Source: Gonapodya prolifera JEL478
Taxonomy: Eukaryota > Monoblepharomycota > Monoblepharidomycetes > Monoblepharidales > Gonapodyaceae
Reading direction: 5' to 3'
Assembly: GCA_001574975.1 (NCBI GenBank)
Contig: KQ965732.1
Location: 1,424,046 to 1,488,045 of the forward strand
Length of the DNA stretch: 64,000 bases
This document shows, piece after piece, positions 61,701 to 64,000 of the stretch. The position numbers and the translations under genes are program-made. The number at the start of each line of letters is the position of its first letter. Within the stretch, counting starts at the first letter, position 1. The notes beneath the pieces were generated by a model. That model had not been told where the DNA came from. It did no database searches and saw nothing but the letters and a program-made list of their open reading frames with translations.

Positions 61701-61959
61701 AGCCAGTGATGGAGGACATCTCATTCGATCTCTACCTGGAGGCCAACTCTTGCAAGAGCTACCAATAATGCAAATAATACCAATTGAAGCTAGCCGATTG
61801 AAGCTTGTGAACACTTTTCGTACGCCCGTCTATACAACACAGCAGAGAAGAGATGCTGCTGGTTCTGGTTGGGTATTTGATGCAGACCTTGCAACTGTTG
61901 AGCATCAAAGCTATTGGGTTTTACAAGGAGTTGCTTTAGTTTTAAACACAGTGAGTTGA
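46732..61959 (+). CDS. Axonemal dynein heavy chain, DNAH10-like (inner-arm I1/f beta type)
   Basis: Start ATG 46732 ([20 protein letters not shown]). The frame runs through about 20 exons to TGA 61957-61959 and encodes roughly 4,300-4,400 residues. The tail (DHC_N1) starts near [20 protein letters not shown] (48261) and the linker is encoded in 51610-53800. Then come AAA1 Walker [11 protein letters not shown] (about 53920) with [22 protein letters not shown]2 [14 protein letters not shown] (about 54820), AAA3 [15 protein letters not shown] (about 55845) and AAA4 [16 protein letters not shown] (about 56890). The stalk coiled coil with the microtubule-binding tip (about 57630-58480), AAA5-6 and the C-terminal domain follow. 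AAA1 is intact, so the motor should be active. The C-terminus, with [19 protein letters not shown]-like and [13 protein letters not shown], is closest to what I know of DNAH10. Exons before about 51.4 kb are short; after it only two small introns remain. Confidence 0.9.
54301..54354 (+). other. 54-base intron in the dynein motor
   Basis: GTAAGT at 54301 and TTTTTTTAAG ending 54354 separate RPVVMA from [17 protein letters not shown] inside AAA1. Removing it rejoins two long open frames in phase 0. Confidence 0.9.
57286..57351 (+). other. 66-base frame-preserving intron in the dynein motor
   Basis: GTAAGC at 57286 and CTATCCAG ending 57351 lie between HIVLAMSPQ and [17 protein letters not shown]. 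These two are adjacent in other dyneins (MSP-x-G-x-x-x-R-x-R-x-R-x-FP). The 66 bases contain no stop, so the open frame seems continuous, but the segment would add 22 hydrophobic residues absent from the family. Confidence 0.9.
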
Positions 61960-62856
61960 TAATGATTTTCTGTTCATTGCAATGGTTAAGTGAATGTTTA
62001 ATTTAAATAAAGAATGTGTAACATTGATTTTGGGGGCAATGGAAAAGGAGTAATGCAGATCATTGGGGTTACTCAGAACAGAGGATATGATGCCACACAG
62101 TGTCAATCATTGAATAAGTTATAATGGACTTTTTAAAAATAAAGCATGTGCAATATCGTGATGTAAATAATTATTTATTTCCCTTCCCCTTTCCCATTGT
62201 TTATTTGAATAATGCACAATAGTGAATTGGTTTCAACCTTTGATTCCTGGTTGTAAGTTATTGAATCCTTCATCAGTCTGTGGGTGGAGATTTGCTTAGC
62301 TTTTCATCATGTAAAATTCCTGTTTGTAGCCACTCCTTTTAAAAATTTATTGTTGAAATGAGATATGACCATTAACTATTTTCCGTGGCAAATTATTCTC
62401 ATAAATTGTCCTATCATGTTTTCATGTTTTTGGAATCTCTTCTGCTGAAAGTTTGGAATCACTTGTTTGATCTTTGTCACGTTTTTTAGACCCCCCATGC
62501 AACTGAAGCCCCCCACCCTGTGAATCAGTACCCCCACATACTAAATTGGGTTTATGCATTTCTGTGTTGTGACCTTTGTTTGCTAAGAGTTTGTATTTGT
62601 TTTCAGAAGGTTAACAAATCTATTTCAAAGCAGTGGAGGAGATCCAGTCATTTTGAGCACATGCCTTGCCATTCCACCCATCTACACAATTGTGTGGATT
62701 TCTTAACTGCACCTTAATTCTGTGGATGGTAATTACTATCATGAACATTACAAACTCCAAAGCAGGCACAGGTGGCAGCAACAATGCCTTTTTAAATTTA
62801 GCTATATTGTCACTCAAAATCCTACATCAACATCATCATATATGTAGTAATTTCAT

Positions 62857-63007
62857 ATGTTGGTTGTGCAAAAAAATAACAGTTGCTACCAATTTGGTGG
62901 GAGTCAATTTTTTGCATGACCAACATTGTAAAAATTTCACATGTTGGTTGTGCAAAAAATCGGTCACTACCGATTCGGTAGCAGCCATTTTTTTGCATGA
63001 CCAACAT
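62857..63007. repeat. Two tandem copies of a hairpin (foldback) element
   Basis: Each unit has a left arm ATGTTGGTTGTGCAAAAAA and a right arm that is its near-perfect reverse complement, TTTTTTGCATGACCAACAT. Unit 1 is 62857-62926 and unit 2 is 62941-63007, spaced 84 bases start to start. Each centre is itself palindromic: ctaccaatttggtgg in unit 1 and ctaccgattcggtag in unit 2. This resembles a small MITE/foldback element. No flanking target-site duplication is obvious. Confidence 0.8.
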
Positions 63008-63843
63008 TGTCCAAAAAAAAAAATTTAATAATACAGATATCACTCTGTTTCTTAAAAGCGTGAATCTACATCTCTAGGCGTCTCTGTCAACGCAATAATC
63101 TCTCATAGCGGTTTTGAGCCCATAACTTGTCCAGTGTTGCAGGAGCACTCACTATACCAACAATATGCACTATACTGTATTAATTGATTCAGAGAGTCTA
63201 AGCTGGTAATATTTGCAGCTTTTCTAGCCCACTCCACCCACATAACAACTTCCAAAAAATTTGCTGATTCATTTTGACAAATACATTACATAGATGTAGC
63301 AGTGTCCATGTTATGATTTCGCATCTTGGAGTAGTTTACGAGTCAATGGGACAGGCCATGTTGACATCCCCATTTTTGTTCCCCCTTGTATTTCCAATTT
63401 CCCCCTCTATACTGATAAAATTGGTCCAAAAGTTTTGAGAGAAAATTGTCTAAATGAACGTAACAATTGCGCTTGGTTGACTATTTGATTATCTCCCTGG
63501 TGTCCCTTAATGTCAAAACATAAGATAATTCATCCTGCCTTCAAAAGTTTTGGAGTCTCTTTGAAATTAGGCAGACAGGTAAATTTATTGATATTCTTTG
63601 ACTGACGTGCCTGCCCCTTTGTTTGCTTTCCTGATGATGGACAGTGAGGTTTGGGCAATGTAGGGTATGGCTGGCTTCAACACCATGAGCCTCTGCTAGC
63701 ACTGTGAACAATTTGAGTGTGATATATAGCTAGAATAGGATTAAGGTGAGGCATCTGACAGAAGCTCCACAAGCACTGGTGCCAGATGTTCCCAAAACTA
63801 GTAAGGTCTATTCTGAACCATAAGATTGAGGATAAAGCCATGA

Positions 63844-63955
63844 ATGAGCGAGTTACTCGCTTGATTTGTAGTTAACTCACAACTCGTAATTTAAATATAT
63901 CGTCGACTCATGAGTACGAGTATATTCTAAATGCAAACTCGCAAACTCGCTTGGC
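63844..63955. repeat. Cluster of GAGT/ACTC-type short repeats and palindromes
   Basis: The stretch holds gcgagttactcgc, ttaactcacaactcgt, cgactcatgagtacgagt and two copies of aaactcgc in a row. The ACTCG/CGAGT core recurs at least eight times in both directions. It may be the edge of a dispersed repeat continuing past the window. Confidence 0.55.
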
Positions 63956-64000
63956 TAAAGTACAAGAATTTGCCGTATTTTTGCCGGACCGTCCAATACC

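Larger units (their letters stand above)
61960..64000. other. AT-rich non-coding DNA downstream of the dynein gene
   Basis: No gene is supported here. Candidate polyadenylation signals (aataaa) lie at about 62006 and 62140, so the dynein transcript probably ends near there. The remainder is AT-rich with foldback repeats (separate entries) and a few open frames of 60-120 codons that follow repeats. Confidence 0.6.

Noticed and set aside
62666-63028. 120-codon frame with repeated CWLCKK
   Set aside because: The repeated peptide comes from the tandem hairpin element, not from a gene.

Overview
The window is nuclear DNA of a flagellated eukaryote, most likely a zoosporic (chytrid-like) fungus. 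Genes are dense, with many short GT-AG introns (about 50-100 bases) and intergenic gaps often below 100 bases. The gene set mixes axonemal genes (an inner-arm dynein heavy chain, an ASH-domain flagellar protein) with fungal-type genes (LSB5-like VHS/GAT protein, PEX22, Rix7/NVL, VAC14) and CYFIP/Sra1 of the WAVE complex. Flagellum, WAVE-driven crawling and fungal proteins together fit a chytrid better than an animal, plant or alga. All calls come from reading the sequence; exon borders are hand-placed and some are uncertain.

Layout. 1-6950 (-): most of a large HEAT + ASH-domain flagellar protein, running off the left edge. 7189-11878 (+): a decayed TKL kinase-Sel1-LRR gene. 12354-14200 (-): a two-pass sensor-like membrane protein with a HAMP-like linker and no output domain. 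15608-18505 (+): a long disordered protein. 18797-20858 (-): a cyclic-nucleotide-binding-domain protein. 21241-22669 (+): a short-chain dehydrogenase. 22755-24839 (-) and 24956-25992 (+): a divergent pair, LSB5-like VHS/GAT protein and a strongly divergent histone H4. 26876-28061: an unrecognised gene. 29476-32324 (+): a disordered protein with an RVSF motif. 32774-36261 (-): NVL/Rix7 AAA ATPase. 36346-37372 (-): RBJ/DNAJC27-like GTPase. 37439-42183 (+): CYFIP. 42512-43203 (-): PEX22. 43250-46657 (-): VAC14. 46732-61959 (+): axonemal dynein heavy chain, DNAH10-like. 61960-64000: AT-rich non-coding DNA with foldback repeats.

Together the genes cover flagellar motility (dynein, ASH protein), actin-driven motility and endocytosis (CYFIP, LSB5-like), endolysosomal lipid signalling (VAC14), peroxisomes (PEX22), ribosome assembly (NVL) and signalling (CNB protein, RBJ-like GTPase, sensor remnant). 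Several neighbours share short divergent promoters. The most unusual items are the extended, divergent histone H4, the broken kinase-Sel1-LRR gene with one LRR per exon, the sensor without an output domain, and a change in base composition and intron density inside the dynein gene near 50-51 kb.
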